Shown here one piece after another: positions 56,140 through 64,000 of a stretch of 64,000 bases of DNA. The notes beneath the pieces are model-generated. The model was given only the letters and a program-made list of their open reading frames with translations. It did not search any database and had not been told where the DNA came from. A program made the position numbers and the translations under genes. This stretch comes from Salipaludibacillus neizhouensis. Its GTDB lineage: Bacteria; Bacillota; Bacilli; Bacillales; Salisediminibacteriaceae. The DNA lies in the NCBI RefSeq assembly GCF_002886185.1, contig NZ_KZ614147.1, positions 841,187-905,186 of the forward strand, written 5' to 3'. Every line of letters starts with the position of its first letter. Within the stretch, counting starts at the first letter, position 1.

Positions 56140-57843
56140 ATGAAATTAAAAGGGAAATTTGTTGCATTCGTCGTATTATTATTGCTCTTACTACTAGCAG
56201 CTTGCTCGAGTGAGACTGCTAGTAATGATGATTCAGAGGAAAACGGAACAGAAGAACCGAGCAATGATGGGAAAGATGCAGATCCGTTTGGTGCGTATGA
56301 AGAAGCAATAACTATCTCGATTGGTCAAGAGGTTGATCCAACAGATACATCGTTAACGGATGGAGATACACCGCTAGATAATAAGTATACGCGTCACGTG
56401 AAAGAGATGTTGAATATTGATGTAGAACATGCATTTACAGCTTCACCTTCAAACTACGATCAAAAGGTAAGTTTAGCAATTGCAAGTAATGATATACCAG
56501 ATGCAATGGTAGTAGGACCTATAGAACTGCGTCAAATGGTTGAGGCCGATCAATTAGCAGACTTAACAGGAGTCTTTGAAAACTATGCATCTCCAGCAAT
56601 AAAAGAAATAATAGAAAGCACAGGTGGCGTAGCACTTGATAGTGTCACATTTGATGGAAAGATAATGGCGATTCCAAATGCACAAGCTAGTGCAGACGGT
56701 GTCCATAATCTGTGGATAAGAAAAGATTGGTTAGATAAGCTAGGTCTTGAACCGCCTAAAACGGTGGAAGAATTACAAGAGGTAGCAAGAGCGTTTGTAG
56801 AAGAAGATCCTGACGGAAATGGTGAGGATGATACGATTGGCATAGCAGGACCAGATGCTAGCAATAAATTATATGCCAACTTCTTAGAGTCTTCCAATAA
56901 TTTGTATGGTTTTGATGGAATTTTCTCTGCGTTACATTCTTACCCAGGTTACTGGTTAGAAGATGATGGTGAACCTGTGTATGGATCTATTTTGCCGGAA
57001 ACAAAAGAAGCGTTAGGGACACTAAGAGATATGTATGCGGAGGGACTAATCGATAGAGAGATGGGTGTACGTGAGGATTCTGCAGAATCTGTTATTAGTG
57101 GTAAGACCGGTATCTTTTCTGGTCCTTTCTGGATGCCTTATGGTCCAATAACAGATGCTATTAGGCAAAATCCAGATGCGAACTGGCAGTCCTATGCCGC
57201 GCCTTTAGATGCAAATGGCGATTATACACCGCATTTAATGACTCCAACAAATTCTTATGTAGTAGTAAGAAAAGGATATGAGCACCCAGAAGCAGCTATG
57301 AAAATATTGAATAATTTAGTTGCCCATGAATCTGAACATGATGCTATGGAAGGTGGAGGCGGTCCTGGTTACTATCCAATAAGACTTGTGTATGCACCAG
57401 CTGATGAGATGGAAGTAACTACAGTCGCTTTACGAGAAGTATTAGATGGTACGAAACAACCTGAAGATTTTTATGATATGCCATCGTATAAATTAATTCA
57501 TACAGACGTGGACACGATCTTTGATGCGAAGCTAGAACCGTACGATAACATGAATATCGAATATTGGAATATCGATTCTAATCACTTCACACGTGCGTAT
57601 TCAGCTCTAGTTGGTACAGCGCCGTTAGTAGACTCTGAAATCAAAGGAGTAAAAAGTCTAATCTATTATCAAACAGATACAATGGAAAGTCGCTGGGTCA
57701 ACTTGAAAAAATTAGAAGATGAAACATTCCTTAAAATTATAACAGGAGCTGCACCATTAGATACATTTGATCAATTCGTAGAAGATTGGAAGCAACAGGG
57801 AGGAGATCAAATTACAGAAGAAGTAGCAGAATCAGTAAATTAA
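56140..57843 (+). CDS. LplA-type oligosaccharide-binding lipoprotein
   Basis: 567 residues, ATG after AAGAGAGGG. Lipobox LLLAACSS (Cys23). Long family 1 binding protein with features of the LplA/YtcQ group (TRHVKEMLNIDVEHAF, LWIRKDWLDKLGLEPPKTVEELQEVARAF, DPDGNGEDDTIGI). It binds oligosaccharides for the LplB/LplC channel. Given GH31 and GH43 nearby, xylo- or xyloglucan oligosaccharides are likely ligands. Confidence 0.9.
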   Translation: MKLKGKFVAFVVLLLLLLLAACSSETASNDDSEENGTEEPSNDGKDADPFGAYEEAITISIGQEVDPTDTSLTDGDTPLDNKYTRHVKEMLNIDVEHAFTASPSNYDQKVSLAIASNDIPDAMVVGPIELRQMVEADQLADLTGVFENYASPAIKEIIESTGGVALDSVTFDGKIMAIPNAQASADGVHNLWIRKDWLDKLGLEPPKTVEELQEVARAFVEEDPDGNGEDDTIGIAGPDASNKLYANFLESSNNLYGFDGIFSALHSYPGYWLEDDGEPVYGSILPETKEALGTLRDMYAEGLIDREMGVREDSAESVISGKTGIFSGPFWMPYGPITDAIRQNPDANWQSYAAPLDANGDYTPHLMTPTNSYVVVRKGYEHPEAAMKILNNLVAHESEHDAMEGGGGPGYYPIRLVYAPADEMEVTTVALREVLDGTKQPEDFYDMPSYKLIHTDVDTIFDAKLEPYDNMNIEYWNIDSNHFTRAYSALVGTAPLVDSEIKGVKSLIYYQTDTMESRWVNLKKLEDETFLKIITGAAPLDTFDQFVEDWKQQGGDQITEEVAESVN

Positions 57844-57845
57844 TA

Positions 57846-57874
57846 AAAAGGCGTCGAAGCTCTTCGGCGCCTTT
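57846..57874 (+). terminator. Intra-operon terminator after the binding protein
   Basis: AAAGGCG pairs with CGCCTTT around CGAAGCTCTTCGG (the loop itself pairs), followed by CTAG. As in the sucrose-type operon, it should lower permease expression relative to binding protein. Confidence 0.75.
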
Positions 57875-57911
57875 CTAGTAATAAACGACTGAGCAAAAGG
57901 GAGAGTTTATT

Positions 57912-58802
57912 ATGAAATTTAAAGGCTTTGCCAAACACTACTATTTGATGATGGCTCCTGGTCTTGTTTGGTTATTTATATTTAGCATTATCCCTATGTT
58001 TGGGATCATTATAGCTTTTCAAGATTTTAATCCTGGTAGAGGCGTATTTGGATCTGAATTTATTGGATTAGATACATTTAGGTATATGTTCCAATTAAAT
58101 GATACACCGATCATCTTCTTTAATACTATTTTCATTGCGGTTATGAAAATAGTAGGTAATTTAATTGTTCCGTTAGTATTTGCGTTAATGTTAAATGAAA
58201 TAAGATATGTGAGATTCAAACGTTCGATTCAAACTATCGTTTATTTGCCTCACTTTTTATCTTGGGTAATCCTTGGTGGTGTTTTATTAGATATTTTTGC
58301 TTATCAAGGTCCGATTAATGGATTATTAGGAATATTTGGTATTGAACCAATTCTATTTTTTGGTAAAGCAGAATTATTTCCTTATTTAGTAGTGGGAAGT
58401 GATATTTGGAAAGAGTTTGGTTTTAATACGATCATTTATTTAGCTGCTTTAACTGGGGTTAACCCAGCGTTATATGAAGCTTCAGGAATAGATGGTGCAT
58501 CCAGAATGCGGATGCTTTGGCACGTGACACTTCCTGGTATTCGAACAACAGCTGTCTTATTAGCTGTATTAGGTTTGGGAAATGTTCTTAATGCAGGCTT
58601 TGACCAGATTTTTAACCTATATAACCCTCTCGTTTACTCAACGGGAGATATTATTGATACGTGGGTATATCGTACAGGTCTCCTTAATCTTCAATATGAA
58701 TTAGCAACCGCAGTTGGATTATTGAAATCAGTAGCAGGTTTTATGTTAATTAGCTTGTCTTATTATTTAGCATATAAGTTAACGGACTATAGGATCTTTT
58801 AA
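57912..58802 (+). CDS. ABC transporter permease, LplB type
   Basis: 296 residues with six spans and the EAA loop YEASGIDGASRMRMLWHVTLPGIRTT (about 192-217). ATG after AAAGGGAGAG. First permease of the oligosaccharide importer. As for the other importer in this window, no ATPase gene is present, so an MsmX-like shared ATPase is implied. Confidence 0.93.
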   Translation: MKFKGFAKHYYLMMAPGLVWLFIFSIIPMFGIIIAFQDFNPGRGVFGSEFIGLDTFRYMFQLNDTPIIFFNTIFIAVMKIVGNLIVPLVFALMLNEIRYVRFKRSIQTIVYLPHFLSWVILGGVLLDIFAYQGPINGLLGIFGIEPILFFGKAELFPYLVVGSDIWKEFGFNTIIYLAALTGVNPALYEASGIDGASRMRMLWHVTLPGIRTTAVLLAVLGLGNVLNAGFDQIFNLYNPLVYSTGDIIDTWVYRTGLLNLQYELATAVGLLKSVAGFMLISLSYYLAYKLTDYRIF

Positions 58803-58819
58803 GGAAGGGGGATTTTGCA

Positions 58820-59710
58820 ATGATTAAAAGTAAATCTTTATCTTCAAGAATTTTCGATATCATAATCATCGTTGTTCTATGTGCCGTTGCATTTACATGT
58901 ATCTTACCATTATGGTATACATTGGCTGTATCTTTTAGCTCAAAATCAGCGGCGGCGGCGGGAATTATTTCTTTATGGCCAGTTGATTTTAACCTGACGT
59001 CCTATCAACAATTACTTTCAGATACGCAATTTTTTAAATCATTCTGGATTTCTATTCAGCGGGTAGTTTTGGGCGCAGGATTGAACTTTATTGTGGTACC
59101 TTTAATGGCATATCCTCTTTCAAAATCTGTAAAAGATTTCAGGGGACGTAATGTAATAATGTGGACGGTTATATTTACAATGTTATTTAATGGTGGTCTA
59201 ATTCCTCTTTATCTCACTGTACAACAACTTAATCTAATGAATAGTGTTTGGGCTCTTGTTCTAGTTGGTGGTGCGCAAACAATTGTTTTCAATATTATCT
59301 TAACAATCAACTTTTTCCGTAATCTACCTAAATCATTAGAGGAAGCGGCATTGGTTGATGGTGCAGGACCATGGTATATCTTATTTAAGTTATATATACC
59401 CCTATCTATTCCTGTGTTGGCAACAGTTTCATTATTCAGTATCGTTTATCACTGGAATGAATTTTTATATGGGCTTATTTTTATGACAAGAGAAGAGTTT
59501 TATCCTCTTCAAACGTATATTCAACAATTAGTAGTTTCTGTAGACCCATCTGTGATGACAGAGGATCAATATAAAAGGTTGAGTGAGATGTCCAATAAAA
59601 CGCTGGATGCTGCCAAAATATTTATTGCGATGATTCCTGTGTTAGTAGTATATCCATTTTTACAGCGTTACTTTATTCATGGTATTACGCTTGGTTCAGT
59701 TAAAGAATAG
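58820..59710 (+). CDS. ABC transporter permease, LplC/YtcP type
   Basis: 296 residues, six spans, EAA loop EEAALVDGAGPWYILFKLYIPLSIPV (about 174-199), ending FIHGITLGSVKE, the usual end of this family. ATG after AAGGAAGGGGG. Second permease of the importer. Confidence 0.93.
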   Translation: MIKSKSLSSRIFDIIIIVVLCAVAFTCILPLWYTLAVSFSSKSAAAAGIISLWPVDFNLTSYQQLLSDTQFFKSFWISIQRVVLGAGLNFIVVPLMAYPLSKSVKDFRGRNVIMWTVIFTMLFNGGLIPLYLTVQQLNLMNSVWALVLVGGAQTIVFNIILTINFFRNLPKSLEEAALVDGAGPWYILFKLYIPLSIPVLATVSLFSIVYHWNEFLYGLIFMTREEFYPLQTYIQQLVVSVDPSVMTEDQYKRLSEMSNKTLDAAKIFIAMIPVLVVYPFLQRYFIHGITLGSVKE

Positions 59711-59736
59711 AAAAGCTAAGAGAGGTGTAATAAGGG

Positions 59737-60348
59737 ATGGAATCATTTGCTATAGAAAGAATTTATCGAGTTGCAGATATGATTACCCGGATAGCATATA
59801 TTAATCTATTAATGATTGTTTTCACCTTAATAGGGTTCGTTGTGTTTGGCTTTTTTCCCGCCATTATTGCTGGTTTCTGGATCTTCAGAAAATGGTTTAA
59901 CGGATATAGTGATATAGCGATCACGAAGAATTTTTGGAAAGTATACAAGCAAGAATTTTTTAAAAGCAATTTATTGGGACTTATCATCCTTTTTATCGGG
60001 AGCATATTGTTTATTAATCTATCTATTGCAGAGGTAATTCAGAACGAATGGATTCGTCTCACTTATTATCCGCTTTTACTCATATCTATCTTATTTGTGG
60101 CAACGCTCATCTATTTATTACCAATGTATGTACAATTTAAAATGAAAATTGGTTCGCTCTTTAAAAATGCATTTTTGTGTTTGTTTGTGAATCCATTTGT
60201 CACCATTATCTTACTTGCACTCGTTACCCTTATCTATTTACTATTTACTATAATACCTGGCTTGATTCCGTTTTTTGGATTTAGTTTATTTTTATTGGTG
60301 ATGATGAAAGGATCATTAATTGTATTTGATAGAGTTGTTGTATCCTGA
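59737..60348 (+). CDS. YesL-like DUF624 membrane protein
   Basis: 203 residues with about five spans; RVADMITRIAYINLLMIVFTLIGFVVFGFFPA near the start and FWKVYKQEFFKSN match YesL/DUF624, a family found beside LplABC-type importers and YesMN pairs in Bacilli. Role unknown. ATG after GAGAGGTG. It is the last gene of the importer operon, followed 62 bases later by a hairpin B. Confidence 0.85.
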   Translation: MESFAIERIYRVADMITRIAYINLLMIVFTLIGFVVFGFFPAIIAGFWIFRKWFNGYSDIAITKNFWKVYKQEFFKSNLLGLIILFIGSILFINLSIAEVIQNEWIRLTYYPLLLISILFVATLIYLLPMYVQFKMKIGSLFKNAFLCLFVNPFVTIILLALVTLIYLLFTIIPGLIPFFGFSLFLLVMMKGSLIVFDRVVVS

Positions 60349-60410
60349 CGCGTGTGTCAATACCCGAATTTTGTCGAATAAAACTATGGTATAGATATAG
60401 CAATAATTAG

Positions 60411-60452
60411 AAAACAGCCATGCGTGAAGAACTTTTCACGCATGGCTGTTTG
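60411..60452 (+). repeat. Dispersed repeat, hairpin B alone
   Basis: AAACAGCCATGCGTGAAG...TTCACGCATGGCTGTTT, a perfect stem of over 15 bp followed by GTTTG. It serves as the terminator of the importer operon. 60453-60636 holds no gene. Confidence 0.85.
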
Positions 60453-60636
60453 TTTGTAAAGCTGTGTTTAGGTAGCATTCTCGAATTCAGATGAAATTAA
60501 CCATTTTGTAAGCCTATATGTAAAATCACAATATCCCGTTTTGTGTGCTCAGCTGGCAATTAAGGTGAGTCATCTATCTATCAATTGAATTGTGTTCATT
60601 GGTGCTTCTTATCGTCTCTAAAAACAGCTTTTTAAC

Positions 60637-60782
60637 GAGGCAGGGGACGGTTCTCTGCTTCATTTTCACGGCTTAAGTAATGGTGATAGTCGCTGGTTTT
60701 TATAAGGTTATCGGTACAACAGTAAAGGAATACGTAGCAACCTCGCCATGCGTGAAGAAGAACGCTTTACGCATGGCGGGGG
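60637..60782 (+). repeat. Dispersed repeat, full A-B copy
   Basis: Element A at 60637-60665 and hairpin B at 60741-60782 (CCTCGCCATGCGTGAAG / CTTTACGCATGGCGGGG). The stretch GGAATACGTAGCAACCT before B matches the copy at 7067-7211 better than others. It directly precedes the rearranged SRPBCC gene copy, just as the 7-kb copy precedes the intact one. Confidence 0.85.
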
Positions 60783-60790
60783 TAGTTCTT

Positions 60791-61290
60791 TACACTTCAA
60801 AACGAATACTCAAGCGAACTTTCCCCTTATAAACCTTTTTTCTAAGAGTATAGCATACTAGCAAGGTTCGTTTATGGGGTTTCAAAAGAAAAGGCTTACA
60901 CGGGTTTGCTTGGTCTTGACTCCGCGAAGAACTGGATGCAAGGCTTGGTAAGAATCGAGCGATTGGATGAGGGGGCGTTGCAGGTGGAAAGTCAGTGGAT
61001 GGAAACTAAAAAGATGTTTGGAAAAGAGGCTTCTGAACATTTTGAAGTTGTGGAACTACATGAATCAGATAAAATTGTATTTCGCTGCGATGGAACAAAA
61101 GGAACAACAGGCAAAGGTGAATTTTTGTTAATATACATAATCGCATCGTCAGGTGGTCAGTCGGAAGTTACTTTAGATGGTGAGATCAGAGGACTCACTG
61201 GCTTATCGAAATTATTTAGGAAAACTGGTGGCAGGGACTTTTAAAAAAGCTTGTGCAAAAGATTTGGATGCGTTAAAAGCTATTTAGAGA
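60791..61290 (+). pseudogene. Rearranged second copy of the SRPBCC gene
   Basis: From 60873 to 61340 the DNA follows 7381-7850 closely (e.g. GGAAAAGAGGCTTCTGAACA). Yet 60791-60870 matches the reverse complement of about 7293-7371, meaning that the promoter, ribosome site and first codons are inverted. The body also has a frameshift near 61222 and another near 61277 (GTTAAAAGC in place of GTTAAAAAGC). With its start pointing the other way, the gene cannot be expressed as the intact copy is. Confidence 0.88.
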
Positions 61291-61344
61291 AGTGATTACT
61301 GGTTTAGGATTACAGATGAGAGTAATCTGAACTTATTACGATCA

Positions 61345-61509
61345 AAAGTTGATTTTAACAGGGACGGCACATATGAGCTCGAAGCGTATCAGAGTATAGC
61401 TGGAAGATACACGTTGCCTCTCGGATTTGTAGAGACCATACTGAAATGGAACGGGCAAGTATTTGGTCCTGACCGGCAGAATATGGCTATCTTTGGTGGG
61501 GAAATTTGA
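61345..61509 (+). pseudogene. C-terminal stub of an unknown gene
   Basis: A frame open to TGA at 61507 reading KVDFNRDGTYELEAYQSIAG, RYTLPLGFVETILKWNGQVF and GPDRQNMAIFGGEI. It looks like a real protein end joined to the SRPBCC copy. No start or ribosome site. Family not recognised. Confidence 0.35.
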
Positions 61510-61646
61510 TGTACTCGTGCCTGGTGTGTGAAATAATAAATGTCGAATAAGGAAGGATGATTGAATGAGAAGGTAAAAAAAACCAGCGATCATTTGTTAT
61601 TCACTATCTAGAGGTAAGCAGGGAATCTTATCTTCCACTTTAAAAA

Positions 61647-62069
61647 TTAATTACCAAACCCTTCTATGTAGGTACAAGTTCTAGTGTAATTCCATTGATT
61701 ATTTAACTCGAGAATTTTTTGAAACAATTCATAATCTATTTCATATAGATTACATATAGGAGATTCTAGTCTGATATTCTTAGAATGAATCCAGCTAGTC
61801 TTGTGACTGCGAAGATAGCATTGTTTAGTTAAATTGTACAATTTAATAGTATTAGAATCTATATGTATATCGTAGTTTATGTCAGGTTTAAAACTGCAAA
61901 TCTCGCTAAAAGGTAAAATCTCGTAATCAATGTTTAATGGATTATGAAATGTATCCTCACAACCAATTATAAGTACAGGTCTGGCCTTAACGTCCATTGA
62001 ACCTGTCCTAGTGTTATAGAATTTTTCTAAAGCCTTAACTATATTACCTACGTTCTTCCTAGGGTCCAT
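61647..62069 (-). CDS. Probable toxin of a Panacea-type toxin-antitoxin pair (PemK/MazF-like)
   Basis: 140 residues, ATG with GAGGTG ten bases upstream, 18 bases after the antitoxin gene. The KARPVLIIGCED segment (residues 28-39) and a later CYLRSHKTSWIHSKNI segment recall the RPVLV strand and T-K strand of PemK/MazF-fold endoribonucleases, though overall similarity is weak. It is small, soluble and translated right after a Panacea-domain protein, the normal layout of PanAT modules, where the toxin partner varies. Toxin identity is inference. Confidence 0.65.
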   Translation of the reverse strand: MDPRKNVGNIVKALEKFYNTRTGSMDVKARPVLIIGCEDTFHNPLNIDYEILPFSEICSFKPDINYDIHIDSNTIKLYNLTKQCYLRSHKTSWIHSKNIRLESPICNLYEIDYELFQKILELNNQWNYTRTCTYIEGFGN

Positions 62070-62087
62070 AACCTAACACACCTCAAA

Positions 62088-62549
62088 TCAACAAAGAGAC
62101 TCTGAATCATTTTCAATTTCTTCTTCTTGAATATCAAATAGAATATCTTCCTTATTCATAATATTTTGACCTGGGTCATCTTCAGACAAGTTTGTCCTTG
62201 AACGTTTATAAGCAAAATCATCATGGCTCTTATTTCTTAATACACCTGCAGAGTGTTTTCCATATTCGTGTACTACTTCCCTGATGGTATATTCTTCGTT
62301 AAGATCTAAAGAATCAATATCGAACTCATGAAGTGATTTAAAAGCATTTCTTACTTTCTTATTAACTGGACCGTGAATCCATCCCTCAAAGTCATCATCG
62401 AATAACCATTGACCGAAATTTCTATAATGCTCTTTTTGGGCGAAATAAAGTAATTTGTGCATTTTCATTTCAGTTAAATCATCTTCTTGGAAAACTTTCT
62501 GATAAAGATGGTGGATGGCAGCGGCAATATCAATTATATTTTTGGTCAT
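62088..62549 (-). CDS. Panacea-domain (SocA/DUF4065) antitoxin
   Basis: 153 residues, ATG after AAGGAAGGTGAG. The domain's signature is clear: IAAAIHHLYQKVF, MKMHKLLYFAQKEHYRNFGQWLFDDDFEGWIHGPVNKKVRNAF (about 26-70) with the conserved KLLYFAQ and W-x-HGPV. Panacea antitoxins neutralise diverse toxins by direct binding. The acidic tail (about 120-153) could contact the toxin. First gene of the pair, as expected. Confidence 0.82.
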   Translation of the reverse strand: MTKNIIDIAAAIHHLYQKVFQEDDLTEMKMHKLLYFAQKEHYRNFGQWLFDDDFEGWIHGPVNKKVRNAFKSLHEFDIDSLDLNEEYTIREVVHEYGKHSAGVLRNKSHDDFAYKRSRTNLSEDDPGQNIMNKEDILFDIQEEEIENDSESLC

Positions 62550-62570
62550 GCTTCGCTCACCTTCCTTCTT

Positions 62571-62589
62571 AGTATTTGATACTAATACT
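62571..62589. promoter_or_regulatory. Operator candidate of the toxin-antitoxin pair
   Basis: AGTATTTGATACTAATACT has AGTATT / AATACT arms and lies 22 bases before the antitoxin start. An adjacent hairpin ATACCC-TGTTTT-GGGTAT is at 62590-62607. Either could be used for autoregulation. The rest up to 62862 contains no gene I can support. Confidence 0.4.
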
Positions 62590-62862
62590 ATACCCTGTTT
62601 TGGGTATTGTATAGCACTGGCTAGAAATTCAGACTATAGTTTAATACAATCACGTCTTTAGTAAGTTAATAATGGATACATCGACTCTCTTCTTATGTAA
62701 TCTTATAATATTTCAAAGAGTAATACAAGAACAAATGTTCGGTAATTGTAACGAGGTTGTAGAACTTTATTATTGTTGCTTGAGACCGATAATAGTCTTC
62801 TGTAGAAAACGATTTAGGTTAGCCTCCCACAGAGACCGATCGGTAATTCTTCCAAACAACCT

Positions 62863-63288
62863 TCACTGCTGATACAAAATCGTCTGTCCAACTCCAATAA
62901 AATATTCTGATTCCACAATAATATGGTTCAAAACCACTTTGGCTGTTGGATTGGTACGGATAGGTTCACTTTCTTCCATAATAGTCCGGCAAAACTGAAT
63001 AAATTGTTCACTCTGCTGTAAGCAAAAGGAGGTAAGCTGTAAAATATCCTGATAGAGTTGCTGAGAAACTTGTCCCCCCGAACGGTTGAGCGTTTCAATA
63101 TATCTTATTACTTGGTGGTGAGCCTTTGCGAATTCTTTTTCCCATTCCTTTAATGCCTCTACATATTCCTGTTCCAGATTAACGACAAGTTCTCTAATAA
63201 CTACCGTATGTTCCTCTTCTTGATGTTTCCAAAACTCAGCCTCATCAAGAACACGCAGGGGCATCTGATTCCCATAATAAAACTGCAT
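62863..63288 (-). CDS. DUF2935 family protein
   Basis: 141 residues from the ATG at 63288, set by ATGGAGG seven bases upstream; a longer frame to 63351 lacks a ribosome site. A four-helix ferritin-like pattern with EAEFWKHQEEEHTVVIRELV near the start and VLNHIIVESEYFIGVGQTIL at the end, each with Glu/His that may bind metal. DUF2935 proteins are Bacillus/Clostridium proteins of unknown function; normally two such units occur, here one. Confidence 0.75.
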   Translation of the reverse strand: MQFYYGNQMPLRVLDEAEFWKHQEEEHTVVIRELVVNLEQEYVEALKEWEKEFAKAHHQVIRYIETLNRSGGQVSQQLYQDILQLTSFCLQQSEQFIQFCRTIMEESEPIRTNPTAKVVLNHIIVESEYFIGVGQTILYQQ

Positions 63289-63366
63289 AATCAATCCTCC
63301 ATCCTCTTTAACTCTCACACTCCATTCATACATATTTCCAAGAAGATTCATTAGAACCTTTTTTTT

Positions 63367-63394
63367 GGAAGCATAGAACCGTCCCTATGTTTCC
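63367..63394 (-). repeat. Dispersed repeat, element A in reverse
   Basis: GGAAGCATAGAACCGTCCCT and on to GTTTCC: the only copy of element A on the minus strand. It lies about 80 bases upstream of the DUF2935 start. Confidence 0.75.
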
Positions 63395-63460
63395 ACTTGG
63401 ACTCTTGTATTCTATTAATGTTCCTTTATATAAACTTACCAGAAAAGTCTAAAAAAATAA

Positions 63461-63490
63461 TTGACAACGCTTTCAATATATACTAGTATA
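63461..63490 (+). promoter_or_regulatory. Promoter with cre-like and palindromic operators for the GntR gene
   Basis: TTGACA at 63461-63466 and TAGTAT at 63484-63489 with 17-base spacing. A cre-like box TGACAACGCTTTCA (63462-63475, one mismatch) overlaps the -35, and TATACTAGTATA (63479-63490), a perfect palindrome, covers the -10. This fits catabolite control plus autoregulation by the GntR protein. Confidence 0.6.
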
Positions 63491-63542
63491 CAAGTATGGA
63501 AGCGAACGAATTTTACTTCGTTTCATAATCTGGAGGTAAAAA

Positions 63543-64000
63543 ATGACGGTTATTGATTTTTCAAATAAAAAAAGCACCTCGATGGGAACAAAAGTATATG
63601 AATTTCTGAAAAAAGAAATTGTCAGTTTAAATATGCTACCAGGTAAATCAATTAGTGAAAATGAAATAGCTGAAAGTTTACAAGTAAGTCGAACGCCTGT
63701 GAGAGAAGCCTTCTTAAAACTTTCTCAAGAAGATTTAATAACGGTGTATCCTCAGAAAGGGTCGATCGTTTCATTAATTGATTTGGATCATTTAGAGGAA
63801 ACTAGATTTATGAGGGAGCATTTAGAAGTAGCTACGTCACTGCTAGCATGTGAGCTATTTAATGAAGAAAGTTTTCAGCGCATTACAGCTAACCTAGAAA
63901 AACAAGAAAAGTGTATTAGTGAAAAAAAGTATAAAGAGTTCTTTGATTTGGATGATGATTTTCATTCCATAATTTTTACAGGGTGTAACAAAACACGAAT
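63543..64000 (+). CDS. GntR-family regulator, FadR/FCD group (3' end outside window)
   Basis: ATG after TGGAGGT; open to the window end (152 codons seen). Winged-helix domain GTKVYEFLKKEIVSLNMLPGKSISENEIAESLQVSRTPVREAFLKLSQEDLI (about 14-65), then the start of an all-helical FCD-type effector domain (LEETRFMREHLEVATSLLACELF, and DDDFHSII with metal-ligand Asp/His). Such regulators control uptake and breakdown of sugar acids. Its targets are probably the genes beyond the window. Confidence 0.88.
   Translation, partial: MTVIDFSNKKSTSMGTKVYEFLKKEIVSLNMLPGKSISENEIAESLQVSRTPVREAFLKLSQEDLITVYPQKGSIVSLIDLDHLEETRFMREHLEVATSLLACELFNEESFQRITANLEKQEKCISEKKYKEFFDLDDDFHSIIFTGCNKTR

Overview
The window is low-GC DNA whose gene content points to a Bacillaceae species. 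The markers include YesL/DUF624, the YesM-YesN type two-component pair, LplABC-type transporters, DUF4181, DUF2935, DUF4256, a Crh-like HPr, cre-like catabolite sites, strong Shine-Dalgarno sequences and frequent TTG/GTG starts. Genus cannot be fixed from the sequence alone. No rRNA, tRNA or CRISPR array was seen. Most genes lie on the + strand and most serve uptake and breakdown of plant-derived carbohydrates and small organic acids.

Layout. 1-3.5 kb: end of a TRAP-TAXI transporter locus (binding protein, NAD-dependent dehydrogenase, fused permease). 4-7 kb: two secreted esterases behind a cre-like site. 7-13 kb: an accessory stretch of small unrelated genes (SRPBCC, YdeI-like, PhnB-like, AHSA1-like, DUF4256, small unknowns), several followed at once by a dispersed hairpin repeat, ending in a decayed serine recombinase. 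13.2-19.9 kb: a sucrose or fructo-oligosaccharide operon (LacI regulator, ABC importer, GH32 hydrolase, fructokinase). 20.7-25 kb: a 1456-residue secreted protein joining a CE12-like acetylesterase to a PL11 rhamnogalacturonan lyase. 25.7-37.2 kb: a PrpR-N type regulator followed by a catabolic operon: four-carbon acid sugar kinase (DUF1537), PdxA2, a DapA-family aldolase, a complete tripartite tricarboxylate-type transporter, an iron alcohol dehydrogenase, a 2-hydroxyacid dehydrogenase and an atypical SDR. 37.3-46.7 kb: accessory genes, gene stubs, a Crh-like HPr lacking the active-site histidine, a two-component system and an NhaC antiporter. 46.8-60.3 kb: a xylo-oligosaccharide or xyloglucan locus (LacI regulator, GH31, GH43, YesMN pair, LplABC importer, YesL). 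60.4-64 kb: more repeats, a rearranged second copy of the 7.3-kb SRPBCC gene, a Panacea-type toxin-antitoxin pair, DUF2935 and the start of a GntR regulator.

The most distinctive structure is a dispersed repeat family. A full copy has element A (about 30 bp, core GGGACGGTTCT), a spacer, a strong hairpin B (stem CCATGCGTGAAG / CTTCACGCATGG) and sometimes a 26-bp tail. About a dozen full or partial copies occur. Many sit directly after stop codons or next to truncated gene ends, and one copy plus its neighbouring gene has been duplicated 53 kb away. The most interesting coding loci are the four-carbon acid sugar operon with its degenerate AAA+ regulator, the CE12-PL11 fusion, the Panacea toxin-antitoxin pair and the His-less HPr. 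All functional calls rest on motif and family recognition by eye; no database search was run.
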